This document shows, piece after piece, positions 1-8,412 of a stretch of DNA of 64,000 nt. Origin of the DNA: Ensifer sp. BR816 (lineage in GTDB: Bacteria; Pseudomonadota; Alphaproteobacteria; Rhizobiales; Rhizobiaceae); assembly GCF_000378985.1 (NCBI RefSeq), contig NZ_KB905371.1, positions 513,908 through 577,907 on the forward strand. The letters are read 5' to 3'. Under the pieces are notes generated by a model that saw nothing but the letters and a program-made list of their open reading frames with translations, did not search any database and was not told the origin of the DNA. Positions within the stretch are counted from its first letter, which is position 1, and each line of letters starts with the position of its first letter. The translations under genes were made by a program, and so were the position numbers.

Positions 1-314
1 CGAAGAACGAGAACGTACCCCTCGCCCAAATCGCCGTAATACTCGTCAAACGCCGGCTTCTCGATATAGGCGACGTCATGATACTGCCGCCAAATTTCAT
101 CGACCGGTAATCTCTTGACTTCTTGGATCGTGGCATACCCCAAGACCGCCTGAAGCGGCACGGTTGCATAGATAAACAGCTTCGCATCTGTTGCTGTGCC
201 ATACGGGAATCGCCGTCGCAGCTCGACCTTCTTCAGTCCATCTACGATCCGTGTCGCATATTCAGGCTTAATGCTGAGGACAAAGTCCTGCTTGAAGAGA
301 TCCAAATTTGTCAT
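1..314 (-). CDS. ASCH-domain protein, 3' part cut by window edge
   Basis: The gene reads leftward from an ATG at 314 and leaves the window still open after about 104 codons. The N-terminal half contains a stretch of the type SIKPEYATRIVDGLKKVELR, which is the usual opening of ASCH/PUA-like RNA-binding folds, followed by a short beta-rich segment. ASCH proteins are proposed to bind RNA or modified nucleotides and are frequent in mobile and defence regions. It lies 153 bases downstream of kwaB on the same strand, so it could be cotranscribed with Kiwa or be an independent cargo gene. The C-terminus is not visible, so the full domain cannot be judged. Confidence 0.7.
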   Translation of the reverse strand, partial: MTNLDLFKQDFVLSIKPEYATRIVDGLKKVELRRRFPYGTATDAKLFIYATVPLQAVLGYATIQEVKRLPVDEIWRQYHDVAYIEKPAFDEYYGDLGEGYVLVL

Positions 315-467
315 GATTAATCGTACTTGAATGACGCTGAAACGCGCCGCTTGCATTTGCTCATACTACCTTGACTTGCCTAGGTCTAGCCTAACCCGGA
401 ACAGGTTTTGGTGCCCGGGCGTCTTTTTCGTTCGCTCGATAAGCGCCAAGCAGGTGGTCGGTCCTGC

Positions 468-1388
468 TTAGTGAACCGGGGTGGCGTCGGGAACATCATA
501 TACGTTTTCGGAGAATGGCGACGTTAGGCGGTGGTCCAGGAACGCCCGGATTATATCCGCACATGACTCCTCAGTAGGATCAATTCTGCCGTGTGCATCG
601 AAAATTAAGAGCAAGCCGAATTGATGGTGTTGTTGTCTCAACTTATCCATGAAGGCCGCATTCCTGTAGTGCCCTTTTTGTCTGATGGCGCACACCCGTC
701 GCAGATGCAGCTTATTCGTCCCAACGAACGTGACTAAAGGAGCGATGTCCGAGAACAATGAGGAAAAGTCTTGTTCCGCTTGGAGGGCGGCAAAGTCATC
801 CGCATGAGCCTGCTTATAACTCAACACCGACTCAAAGGCCGCTTTGTTCGTCATCAGCACGTCGTCATCAATAATAAAGAAATCGACGTAGCGTGAAACG
901 CTAAAGCTTGGCGCCTGCTGTAAGGTTAGCTCGTCGTCAGCAAAGAGCACAGTTAAATAGCTGACTGCTTTTTGGGACTTCCATGACGCATCCGTTTTCC
1001 GGACAGCGTAGAGGATTGAATCGCCGCTCACGAGCTTGATGACATAGAAGTCGCTGTTACGCACATCTTTCAAGTTGCGCACCTTCTTTGCGTCAAGCTC
1101 TGCAGCGGTCTGTTCTATCAGCAACCCTGCGTGGGTAAGTAGGCCATCGATACGAAGCGCACTATCCTCATTGTTCTGAGCGAGCAGGCCATATTCATTG
1201 ACCTCGAGAATTCGTGCACGCTCTTGAATTACCGCTTGCTTTAATGCGGTGTCGAGGGCGTCGTCTGTTTGCACCCAGCGCCCCGTGAACACCGGTGCCG
1301 CTCCTGGTCGAAATGATTTCTTGAATACCCAAAGAGCGACGGTCGCTGCGTCGATATCAAAATTTGTAAATGCTTGCAGTGCAGCCAT
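468..1388 (-). CDS. kwaB: Kiwa anti-phage protein KwaB (DUF4868)
   Basis: The 306-residue protein matches the DUF4868/KwaB type: a long soluble protein with the central stretch FYVIKLVSGDSILYAVRKTD and no membrane segment. In Kiwa, KwaB is the cytosolic DNA-binding effector that works with the membrane protein KwaA against phage. An in-frame TTG at 1394 would overlap the kwaA stop, but the ATG at 1388 is preferred because AAGGA in the end of kwaA lies about eight bases upstream. Either way the two genes are almost fused, which implies translational coupling. Family assignment is from recognised sequence character and gene order; no search was run. Confidence 0.82.
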   Translation of the reverse strand: MAALQAFTNFDIDAATVALWVFKKSFRPGAAPVFTGRWVQTDDALDTALKQAVIQERARILEVNEYGLLAQNNEDSALRIDGLLTHAGLLIEQTAAELDAKKVRNLKDVRNSDFYVIKLVSGDSILYAVRKTDASWKSQKAVSYLTVLFADDELTLQQAPSFSVSRYVDFFIIDDDVLMTNKAAFESVLSYKQAHADDFAALQAEQDFSSLFSDIAPLVTFVGTNKLHLRRVCAIRQKGHYRNAAFMDKLRQQHHQFGLLLIFDAHGRIDPTEESCADIIRAFLDHRLTSPFSENVYDVPDATPVH

Positions 1389-1390
1389 GT

Positions 1391-1990
1391 TCAATCATCC
1401 TTGGTGCGGCTGGGCTTAACTATGAGAATATCTTGGATGGCAACTTGCCGATGGCGCTCGCCGCTTGCGACGGCGCCGTTGACGAGCGCATTGCTGGAAT
1501 GCTCCGTAGCATCACCTACAAACCTGTAGGAGAGGTCATAGAGGCGCCATCCAAAGGCGATCAGGATCGGATTGAGCACAATCTGCCCTGATCGGTATGT
1601 GATCCAGAACATCCAACCTAAAAAGATTAGAAAACCTACAAATTTCCCCGTCTCTTGGTAGTCGAGGCTCATAAAAGACACCACGTAGGGCAGGGTGTAG
1701 TTCATCAGATCGGCCGGTACATGCTTCACTCCAGTCAGTTCGATTTCGTGTTTTGGCTGGACGAGCGCCAGGGCAACTAGTGTAACTACGAAACACAGAC
1801 TGCATGCCACGAATATTCCAAGTGCAAAACGTGGATTGTTCAGCGGCAGCGAACAGTCCTGCTCCCAGATTTTCCAACATACATTCTGGCTCAAGCGCGA
1901 GTAATCGACGTTTTGCGCAAGCAGGATGAGGCTCAGGGGCAGGTAGGAGCCGACGAAGATGACCATCGCAGTTATCATCCGAAGTTGCAT
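1391..1990 (-). CDS. kwaA: Kiwa anti-phage membrane protein KwaA
   Basis: The 199-residue product has about four hydrophobic segments (residues about 4-26, 55-77, 115-128 and 140-165), fitting KwaA, the membrane component of Kiwa that is thought to sense phage-induced envelope disturbance and signal to KwaB. The reading frame is open further upstream to 2071, but the ATG at 1990 is chosen because GGGAGAG lies just upstream at good spacing and because the N-terminal membrane segment then starts at once. The gene is immediately followed by kwaB. Upstream lies a divergent intergenic region shared with the ATPase gene at 2206. Confidence 0.8.
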   Translation of the reverse strand: MQLRMITAMVIFVGSYLPLSLILLAQNVDYSRLSQNVCWKIWEQDCSLPLNNPRFALGIFVACSLCFVVTLVALALVQPKHEIELTGVKHVPADLMNYTLPYVVSFMSLDYQETGKFVGFLIFLGWMFWITYRSGQIVLNPILIAFGWRLYDLSYRFVGDATEHSSNALVNGAVASGERHRQVAIQDILIVKPSRTKDD

Positions 1991-2205
1991 GCGCCGCTCT
2001 CCCGGAATCTTTTTCGATAAAAGCGCGAGTTGCGGTCCTTTCCTGTGGCGCGAGTGGAGTTTTCGCGCCAATATTGCATTAACTTGAACTGATTCATCCT
2101 ATCCGCTTGCCAAGCAAGGGCGCTTTCTGTGTCGCCAGTGGTGATCAGGATGTCGGGATAATGTTGTATTGCTGAATAGAGCATCGGGGGATTTCCAAGG
2201 ACTGC

Positions 2206-3042
2206 ATGCAGGGGGCACGCGATATTGAGGGCAGTTTTGAAAATGCTGATGATCTGCTTTGGCAGGCTGTCTCTGGCCGGCTTGCCCAAGCAGGGGGTAT
2301 CCGCGTTCGAAAATCGGGAAGAATTGGTCCTCTGATTGAACTGGCCATGGCCCGACGCCTCTTGCCAGACGCTTATCGCGCCGTAACGTTCGAAGCGCGT
2401 TTCATAGGCATGGTGGATCAAGCGCTCAATCAGGGTACCATTACCGGCTGCGGTATCAACGAAGTCGCGGGGGTTTTCCCACTGCTCCGCCACGATCCTC
2501 AATCCAGCGATCAGTCGCTCTGGGATCAATGGGCCAAACACGCGGAGAACGCAGCGGCGCACAATATGCCGCGAAGACTTGTCGAAGGACTTCTTGGGGC
2601 ACTGGGAGAATTGCAAGACAATGTCTATAACCACAGCGGCCGGATCGACACCGGTCTTGTCGCGTACGCTGTAAGTGGCGACGCGTTTGAGTTTGTCGTT
2701 GCCGACGCAGGGATGGGCGTACTGGCAAGCCTCAGACAAAACCCCGAGTTCACAAAACTTGAGCATTCTGGCCAAGCGCTCCGCGAAGCCATAGCCGACG
2801 GGGCCTCCAGGTTCGGGCGCCAGTCGGGACATGGCTATGGGATCAGTCAGCTTTTTCGGGCGCTGGCGCATGAGAATGGCGACCTACGCTTTCGCAGCGG
2901 GGATCACGTTCTCACGCTTAGCGGTGACAATTTGAGTCCGAATGGCAAACTGAGCATTGTCAAAAAAGCTGATTTGCCCGGTTTCATTGTCACGGTTCGG
3001 TGTAACGTCTCGCGTGCGTCGAACAAATCGGATCGGCTTTGA
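2206..3042 (+). CDS. GHKL (histidine-kinase-like) ATPase domain protein
   Basis: The 278-residue protein carries a GHKL ATP-binding fold in its second half: an N-box with ELQDNVYNHSG at about 135-145, a G1 box VADAGMGV at about 165-172, a G2 box GHGYGI at 208-213, and a final beta hairpin ending with LPGFIVTV. No dimerisation-histidine domain is seen, so it resembles anti-sigma or MutL/Hsp90-like ATPases rather than a sensor kinase. The ATG at 2206 is preceded by CCAAGG. Its 3' end overlaps the 3' end of the opposite-strand gene at 2884 by 159 bases. A STAS-like protein is encoded nearby, so a SpoIIAB/SpoIIAA-type partner switch is a plausible inference. Confidence 0.72.
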   Translation: MQGARDIEGSFENADDLLWQAVSGRLAQAGGIRVRKSGRIGPLIELAMARRLLPDAYRAVTFEARFIGMVDQALNQGTITGCGINEVAGVFPLLRHDPQSSDQSLWDQWAKHAENAAAHNMPRRLVEGLLGALGELQDNVYNHSGRIDTGLVAYAVSGDAFEFVVADAGMGVLASLRQNPEFTKLEHSGQALREAIADGASRFGRQSGHGYGISQLFRALAHENGDLRFRSGDHVLTLSGDNLSPNGKLSIVKKADLPGFIVTVRCNVSRASNKSDRL

Positions 3043-4161
3043 CGTTTTTTGCATCGCCATCTCCATTGCCACGCGCACGACCTTGACGTTATGAGCCAGA
3101 AGCTCGTCAAGGGATGCCCCTATTTCCGTCGGTGAAGGCGCCCAATGCAAGCGTCCTGCTTCATCAAAATATGCGCGGCGTCGACGCTGCGTCCGTGAAA
3201 ATGAGTGTGTTTCAAGTAGCGTTACCCGACGGAACGCCTGCGTCAGCTGCGGCAGTACGTGAAGCCCGCCACGGACGACGATATCGAGCGGCCGGCCAAC
3301 CCGGCGGGCAAGCGACATCAGCTGCGATGTATGAAAGGCGATACGTTCACCGCGACCGCAGCCGGTTGCGAATTCAAAGGCAACCACGCCAATCTCAGGG
3401 CGTTCCCGGATAAGCGCGGCCCAGCGACTGTAGTCATGCTCGGTACGGGCATTCACATGAAGCGCCGCGGGTAAACCCGCCGCGGTAAACTCGCTCCAGA
3501 CCATAAAAATCCGCTTCATAGCGTGCAAATTGTCTGTTCTTGGAACATCAGTGAGTACGCTGTAGTTCGGCGCCGTCACCATCGTTAGCCCAAGTTCGCG
3601 AAGTTGTGCGATCAAGGCAGGCCGGTTATCCAGTTCCCACCACCGCTCGATAATGCGGTCCTTGTCAACGCCGCTCACGACTATCGAAGCCTCGGCCGGC
3701 ACCAGAAACCGCGCCGATAGTTCGCCCCGCGTGCGAACATGCAATTGTCCGCTCCCCAAATCGACAAGTTCGCAGAGGGGGATGGCGACGACGGGTTCAT
3801 TGAGCGGCATGGCTCGGCTGTATTTGTGATGGATGAATGGCACGACGGGCGGCAGACTGGGCACCGGCAACTCCTCAAAACGCGGCAGTTTGCTCAGCTC
3901 AAAGCCGTCGATCTCACGCATCCGCGCAACGAAATGTGCCGGGTTGAAGCGGCAAACCATGTCGCACTTCGACTTGTCGGAGCAGGTGCACAAGTCGTGG
4001 CAATCTAGAAAAATCCCGGCCTCCGTGTGAAGGCCGCCGCAGACGCCGAAATCTCTACAGCCGCGGCAGCCCAGCGCTGGCGCATGCACGGCGGGGTCAT
4101 CCCAAAGCTGTTGCGGCTGCCGGAATACGCGTGACGGTTCATGGGCAGGACGTACGCTCAT
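2884..4161 (-). CDS. Cysteine-rich predicted TIM-barrel protein of unknown function
   Basis: The 425-residue product opens with a cysteine cluster (C32-x2-C35-x5-C41-GG, then C54, C58, C60, C66 and C70), which would suit a zinc or iron-sulfur site. The middle part, with LRELGLTMVTAPNYSVLTDV and later conserved-looking barrel strands, resembles DUF4417-like predicted TIM-barrel proteins. I do not recognise a catalytic function. It is the last gene of a three-gene operon: its ATG overlaps the stop of the 116-residue gene as ATGA, with GGAGG upstream. Its last 53 codons lie antisense to the end of the ATPase gene at 2206-3042, an unusual tail-to-tail overlap. Confidence 0.68.
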   Translation of the reverse strand: MSVRPAHEPSRVFRQPQQLWDDPAVHAPALGCRGCRDFGVCGGLHTEAGIFLDCHDLCTCSDKSKCDMVCRFNPAHFVARMREIDGFELSKLPRFEELPVPSLPPVVPFIHHKYSRAMPLNEPVVAIPLCELVDLGSGQLHVRTRGELSARFLVPAEASIVVSGVDKDRIIERWWELDNRPALIAQLRELGLTMVTAPNYSVLTDVPRTDNLHAMKRIFMVWSEFTAAGLPAALHVNARTEHDYSRWAALIRERPEIGVVAFEFATGCGRGERIAFHTSQLMSLARRVGRPLDIVVRGGLHVLPQLTQAFRRVTLLETHSFSRTQRRRRAYFDEAGRLHWAPSPTEIGASLDELLAHNVKVVRVAMEMAMQKTSKPIRFVRRTRDVTPNRDNETGQISFFDNAQFAIRTQIVTAKRENVIPAAKA

Positions 4162-4508
4162 TTGAAATTCACCTCCGCTGTATCGCCAAAAAGCCCAACG
4201 TGCGTCACATGAGCTTCGATGAAGCCTTTGCCCGCTACGATGGCAGCCGAAACTTCACTGCTCGGGTTGCGGATGCGCCCGACCCGGTGCAGTCCCCTTG
4301 TCACCGCAAGCTCATTGCTGCCCCGCTCGACGATGCAAGTGTCACCAAGGTCGATACGCGTTCCCGGCGCCAATTCGACCGTTACGCTGTGGCTCGTCTC
4401 TGTGATCGAAAGGTCGAACAGCGTTGGTCCCTTTAGGCGATCAAGGCCACCATTCCAGCGCTTTTTCCACGATTTACCGGTATTTCTGCGTATGTAATCG
4501 AGACCCAT
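4158..4508 (-). CDS. Small beta-rich protein of unknown function, middle gene of operon
   Basis: The 116-residue protein is rich in predicted beta strands (for example HSVTVELAPGTRIDLGDTCIVERG) and has no recognised motif, signal peptide or membrane segment. Its ATG at 4508 shares a base with the stop codon of the upstream STAS-like gene (TAATG) and is preceded by GGAGG. Its own stop overlaps the next start as ATGA. The tight coupling on both sides argues that it is a real gene whose product is needed with its two neighbours. Confidence 0.65.
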   Translation of the reverse strand: MGLDYIRRNTGKSWKKRWNGGLDRLKGPTLFDLSITETSHSVTVELAPGTRIDLGDTCIVERGSNELAVTRGLHRVGRIRNPSSEVSAAIVAGKGFIEAHVTHVGLFGDTAEVNFK

Positions 4509-5086
4509 TAGCCAACCTCCAACAGCGGCATAAAGCTCTTCGTTTTGCCAACACGGCGTTCAACAACAAGGCCCTTTGCCGCTAGCGACGCGAGGCGATT
4601 GTTCCAGGCAGTAGGCTTAATTGCCTCATCTTTACCAAGCGCCGCGAGCTGCGGGGCGGTCGCTTCTCCCAGACCCTTTATAAGTTCAAATGTCGCACGA
4701 AGAACGGGCTCAAGCTCACCCACCAACTTGATATCGGCGAGAGCGCCATCGTCATCGCGAGTGCATGACCAAAATACGTCGCCTCGTTGCCGAGCAAAGA
4801 AATCTAACTCTTCGACCACTGACAGTCCCGCGTTCGCTATTACGGGATAAAAGTTCGCCTGACCGCTCCGGGCGAAGTCGCGAAAGCCGACGACGCATTC
4901 TCGAAGAAATGAGGACGTGGCCACTTCGACACCAGCGAAATCGAGGAAGACCATCTTGCCGCTCGCTTCCGGCTGAACCGTTGCGATGAGATCGGCCAGC
5001 ACCTTCCGCCCGAGCAAACTGCCAGTCAGTATGCTTTTGCCGTCAGACAAGTCGAGTATCGAAATTTGCACGCTCACTTCCTTCAC
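4508..5086 (-). CDS. STAS-like (DUF4325-type) protein with C-terminal winged helix
   Basis: Residues about 1-105 look like a STAS-like domain of the DUF4325 kind, with the hallmark strand-turn-helix MVFLDFAGVEVATSSFLREC around residues 45-65. Residues about 125-190 look like a winged helix ending in GLVVERRVGKTKSFMPL. STAS-like proteins of this kind are often encoded beside GHKL ATPases, and one lies about 1.5 kb away. The longest frame starts at GTG 5086, but GTG at 5071 is also attractive because AAGGAAG sits just upstream of it. It heads a translationally coupled three-gene operon and is divergent from hipB. Confidence 0.68.
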   Translation of the reverse strand: MKEVSVQISILDLSDGKSILTGSLLGRKVLADLIATVQPEASGKMVFLDFAGVEVATSSFLRECVVGFRDFARSGQANFYPVIANAGLSVVEELDFFARQRGDVFWSCTRDDDGALADIKLVGELEPVLRATFELIKGLGEATAPQLAALGKDEAIKPTAWNNRLASLAAKGLVVERRVGKTKSFMPLLEVG

Positions 5087-5393
5087 TTTTCAAAATGAAT
5101 ATAATGAGGCGGAAGCTTAACATCAAGAGCCATGATGAAAGAAATTGTGAAGCTTTCATAAAGGCGCGCCGTCGCTGAGCTAGGGTCTACGCAGGTTGAA
5201 CGGTTGAACTGCTGCGCGCACTGGTGGCTATAGGAGCTGGTGAGTAATTGTGAGTCCTAAGACTGCAGCCTGATATAGGATTGCATATAGTTCACCATAA
5301 TGATACGGTTTTATATATCAACATTGCGTCGTTCTGTAGGATTCGCTATATATTATCATGTATGGTTCGCCTCGTACGATACAGGATAATGAT
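5087..5393. promoter_or_regulatory. Divergent promoter region with candidate HipB operators
   Basis: This AT-rich stretch separates the STAS-like operon from hipBA. Two imperfect direct repeats, TAGGATTGCATATAG at 5276-5290 and TAGGATTCGCTATAT at 5337-5351, and an inverted repeat TGATA-N10-TATCA at 5301-5320 lie just upstream of hipB. HipB proteins repress their own operon by binding several such sites, so these are candidate operators. The composition is clearly more AT-rich than the flanking genes. Binding is inferred from position and symmetry only. Confidence 0.4.
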
Positions 5394-5984
5394 ATGGCAT
5401 ATAAAACGGAGCATATAACGCAGCAGCTGCGCGCTGCGCGCGAAGCGCAGAAAATGAGCCAGCGCGAGCTGAGCGCACGATCAGGCCTCACGCAAAGCCA
5501 TATTTCTCAGATAGAACGGGGCACCATGGAGCCCGGGCTTGGCAGCCTAGTGGATGCGGCGCGCGCGCTCGACCTTGAGGTTATTCTTGCCCCGAAAAAA
5601 CTGATGCCGGCGATCCGCAACATCCTCGATAGTACATCCGTATCGACTGATGTCCTGACATCGGACCAGCGCAAACTGGTGGGGCGCCTTGATCGGTGGT
5701 TTGCGCAGCACAGAGGCGCCTTCGCTAGTGCTTCCGAGGCAGATACATTCAAAGACAGTCTCGCGCTCTTAAGGCATCTTCCTCTGCCGGCCGAGGAGAT
5801 GGACACATTCAAAGAGGCGACTGCACGCCTCGACCGGTGGCAGGACGATCCTCCGTCCCGTCAGGAACTGAGCAGGATCGCACATGCCGTAAGACAGATA
5901 CGCAACGCCGCTGTGCACCGCGACCGTGACGCGGTGGTCCCTCGCTCGGCCTATGCGCTGGATGAGGAAGACGATAATGCCTAA
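5394..5984 (+). CDS. hipB: HipB-like antitoxin, XRE-family repressor
   Basis: The 196-residue protein starts with an XRE helix-turn-helix (about residues 7-60, with LRAAREAQKMSQRELSARSG and SQIERG), typical of HipB antitoxins that bind HipA and repress the operon. The C-terminal half is longer than in E. coli HipB and is helical; it may form the HipA contact. A frame is open from 5358, but the ATG at 5394 is chosen because AGGATAA precedes it and it places the HTH at the usual distance from the N-terminus. The stop overlaps the hipA start by eight bases. Confidence 0.85.
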   Translation: MAYKTEHITQQLRAAREAQKMSQRELSARSGLTQSHISQIERGTMEPGLGSLVDAARALDLEVILAPKKLMPAIRNILDSTSVSTDVLTSDQRKLVGRLDRWFAQHRGAFASASEADTFKDSLALLRHLPLPAEEMDTFKEATARLDRWQDDPPSRQELSRIAHAVRQIRNAAVHRDRDAVVPRSAYALDEEDDNA

Positions 5985-7206
5985 GGTCACGGTCCTCGAT
6001 GTCAGACTGTATGGTCAACCGGTTGCGACCCTTACAAACCTGCAGGACGGGCGCACCATCCTCGCGTTCAACGATGCTTATATCGAGGACGAAAAGCGGC
6101 CGACGCTTAGCCTGTCCCTGAAAGACCCGTTCGGTGCGCTCATCACGAAGTTCAGGCCGTACAACATGGTGGTCCCGCCCTTCTTCTCCAACCTACTGCC
6201 GGAAGGACCGCTGCGCAAATACCTCGCTGGTCGTGCGGGTGTGAAGCCATCGCGGGAATTCTTCCTGCTCTGGATGCTCGGCCGCGACCTGCCTGGGGCT
6301 GTGACGGTGCATCCCTCCGAAGGGGATGACGCGCCTCCGGATGACGAGCGGGCTATCGTTGAAGCTCGGCCGAACGCGCTACGCTTTTCGTTGGCGGGTG
6401 TGCAGCTGAAATTCTCGGCCTTTAAGAACGACAAAAAGGGCGGCGGCTTGACCATTCCGGCCGAGGGCACGGGTGGCTCGTGGATCGTCAAGCTGCCCTC
6501 TCAGCAATATAGCGGCGTGCCCGAGAACGAGTTCGCGATGATGACCATCGCCCGCATGATGGGCACGGACGTGCCCGAGATCCAGCTGGTTGATCTCGAT
6601 GCCGTGAGCGGTCTGCCGCAAGGCGTGGGCGAGCTGCACGGGCAGGCGCTGGCGATCAAGCGTTTTGACCGCACGCCGGAGGGACCGGTGCATATCGAGG
6701 ATTTTGCTCAGGTCTTCGGCGTCTTTCCCGACCATAAATACGATAAGGGCAATTACCGGATGATCGGCCGCGTGCTGGGGATCGAAACCAGCACGGCCGA
6801 CGTGGCGGAATTCATCCGGCGGCTAGTCTTCAGCACGCTAATCGGCAATGGCGACATGCACCTGAAGAACTGGTCGCTCATCTATCCTGATCGCCGCACC
6901 CCTGCGCTCTCACCAGCGTATGACCTGTTGTCGACTATCCCTTACATCGAGGGGGAAGATACGGCGGCGCTCAATTTCTCCCGCACAAAAAAGATGGCGG
7001 CGCTGTCGAAGGACGAGCTCGCGCATCTGGCTGCGAAAGCGGAGCTTTCCGAGAAGCTGGTGATCGACACCGCGCGCGAGACGGTTGAACGTTTTAGGGC
7101 GGTATGGGACGCGGAAAAGAAGAACCTGCCGATAACAGCCAAGGTCGCCGACACGATCGATACGCACGCACCGACGGTCGAGCTGTATCGCGAGTTCGCG
7201 AAGTAG
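5977..7206 (+). CDS. hipA: HipA-type serine/threonine protein kinase toxin
   Basis: This 409-residue protein is a full-length HipA. It has the N-terminal small domain (LYGQPVATLTN), the GVQLKFSA loop at about residues 135-145, the WIVKLPS strand carrying the ATP-binding lysine, the catalytic loop GNGDMHLKNWS at about 291-301, and the PAYDLL segment that carries the metal-binding aspartate. HipA kinases phosphorylate translation factors such as aminoacyl-tRNA synthetases and cause growth arrest or persistence; the target here is unknown. The ATG at 5977 overlaps the end of hipB. All visible key residues look intact. Confidence 0.88.
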   Translation: MPKVTVLDVRLYGQPVATLTNLQDGRTILAFNDAYIEDEKRPTLSLSLKDPFGALITKFRPYNMVVPPFFSNLLPEGPLRKYLAGRAGVKPSREFFLLWMLGRDLPGAVTVHPSEGDDAPPDDERAIVEARPNALRFSLAGVQLKFSAFKNDKKGGGLTIPAEGTGGSWIVKLPSQQYSGVPENEFAMMTIARMMGTDVPEIQLVDLDAVSGLPQGVGELHGQALAIKRFDRTPEGPVHIEDFAQVFGVFPDHKYDKGNYRMIGRVLGIETSTADVAEFIRRLVFSTLIGNGDMHLKNWSLIYPDRRTPALSPAYDLLSTIPYIEGEDTAALNFSRTKKMAALSKDELAHLAAKAELSEKLVIDTARETVERFRAVWDAEKKNLPITAKVADTIDTHAPTVELYREFAK

Positions 7207-7890
7207 TGCCTCGCGGCTCGGCCTTCAACTTATCGAGACTTGCTGCATATTCAAGGCGTTAGCCCATCCAAACAGACCGGCCATTGGTTCGATTCCCTTC
7301 AAGACCAGCAACCAGACCTGACGGGTCGATCGGCTAGCGCTGGCCCGGCAGGTAATGGCTGCGGCTTGTCGGTAGGCCGACTCTCCAATGCCCGAGTTGC
7401 CGATCCGGTGAGCCTGCGGCGCTGATATGTGCCGGCACGATCGCTAAGTTTATCGCGGCGTCGCTCGCGGGCGGCCGGACGCTAAGGAGCTTAATCTGCG
7501 TGGCATGCAGGGTGAGGTTTTAGGGCAATCGTAGAGCAGGCAGAGCCTACCTACAAACATGCCGAATACCTAGCGCGCTTCAATCGCCTCGGTGAGAAAA
7601 CGAAATCCGGCGCCAGCCGACGTCATCTGCCCCTGAGGTGACGGACGTCCTTGTGGGGTCGTGACAGAGGCTCCAGACAACGACGATGAGCAAGTAGTTT
7701 TTGGAGCTGACATGCCGGCGCGAATGTCCATGACCGGGAAGCAAGGGAGGCTCTGCCGAGGTTACAGGAACGGAAGATAAGGTCTTGCGACACCATGCAC
7801 TCCAGCACCGTTAGATCACTAAGCGCCCAAAGGAATGCCAATAATAAGCGCCAGACCTTGGAGCACCGCGGGGGTGATTTGAAATTGCCG
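7207..7890. other. Region without an intact gene after hipA
   Basis: No coding frame here has a recognisable product on either strand. A short stretch near 7292 resembles a tRNA T-loop (GGTTCGATTCC) but cannot be folded into a tRNA. The region probably represents decayed sequence between the hipBA module and the broken DUF3800 gene. Confidence 0.5.
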
Positions 7891-8228
7891 CTACGTGCCC
7901 CCCCCATCGCGTTCTTGCCCGTTACCTCGATGAGAAGCCCGCGCTTCACGAGCGGGTCGATGGTCTGAACAATCCGCCCCTGGTCAGCCCGGTACTGTCC
8001 ACGAGCCGGGTCAGGGTAATTGGCGAACTTTCCAGATGTCATTGCCCGACACATCGGATTTCCATGAAACTCGATATCGCGGGGGGGCACTGAATCCGCT
8101 GCGATAGGGTCAATTTGCGGTCCCAACCAATGGGTCGGACGTTCGAAGACGCTAAATCCGGCGAGAACGAAATAATCCGACCTTGGATCGTGTGAGTGAC
8201 CTCACTGATCCAAATAGAGCAGGTACAA
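7891..8228 (-). pseudogene. DUF3800-type protein, truncated and with an in-frame stop
   Basis: Reading leftward from a TTG at 8228 (preceded by AGGGGG) the translation begins LYLLYLDQ, then a TGA, then GHSHDPRSDYFVLAGFSVFE and, further on, DIEFHGNPM. This is the pattern of DUF3800 N-termini, in which the first motif is normally LDESG. Here the DES part is altered and interrupted, so the predicted active-site region is lost. Similarity fades around 7890, so the 3' part is missing. DUF3800 proteins have a predicted nuclease-like fold and are common in mobile and defence loci. Confidence 0.5.
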
Positions 8229-8248
8229 CAGATCCCCCTCAACGAGAA

Positions 8249-8270
8249 AGCGGACCGCATGCGGTCCGCT
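8249..8270 (-). terminator. Palindromic hairpin, likely terminator of the chemoreceptor gene
   Basis: A perfect 22-base palindrome (half-site AGCGGACCGCA) lies 143 bases beyond the chemoreceptor stop. On the minus strand it is followed by TTTCTCGTT, giving a rho-independent terminator shape in the right orientation. Confidence 0.55.
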
Positions 8271-8412
8271 CGAATTCGGTAAGCCGAGTGAAACAATCGT
8301 TCAACGCACCGACGGATCAGCGCTCTCGACTATGGTGCCAGATAAATCGATTGCCGCTGCCTTTTCAAGAGGGCAACGAGCCGCGGGAGGTCGATCGGAC
8401 TACGCACATCAT

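Noticed and set aside
1975..2871. 298-codon open frame on the minus strand across the ATPase gene
   Set aside because: The plus-strand frame has clear GHKL motifs and a ribosome site; the antisense translation has no recognisable content.
7285..7320. tRNA-like T-loop sequence after hipA
   Set aside because: Flanking bases do not form the T-arm stem or an acceptor stem, so no tRNA is supported.
7623..7890. Continuation of the DUF3800-like frame to 7623
   Set aside because: The translation beyond about 7890 loses DUF3800 character and looks like random sequence.
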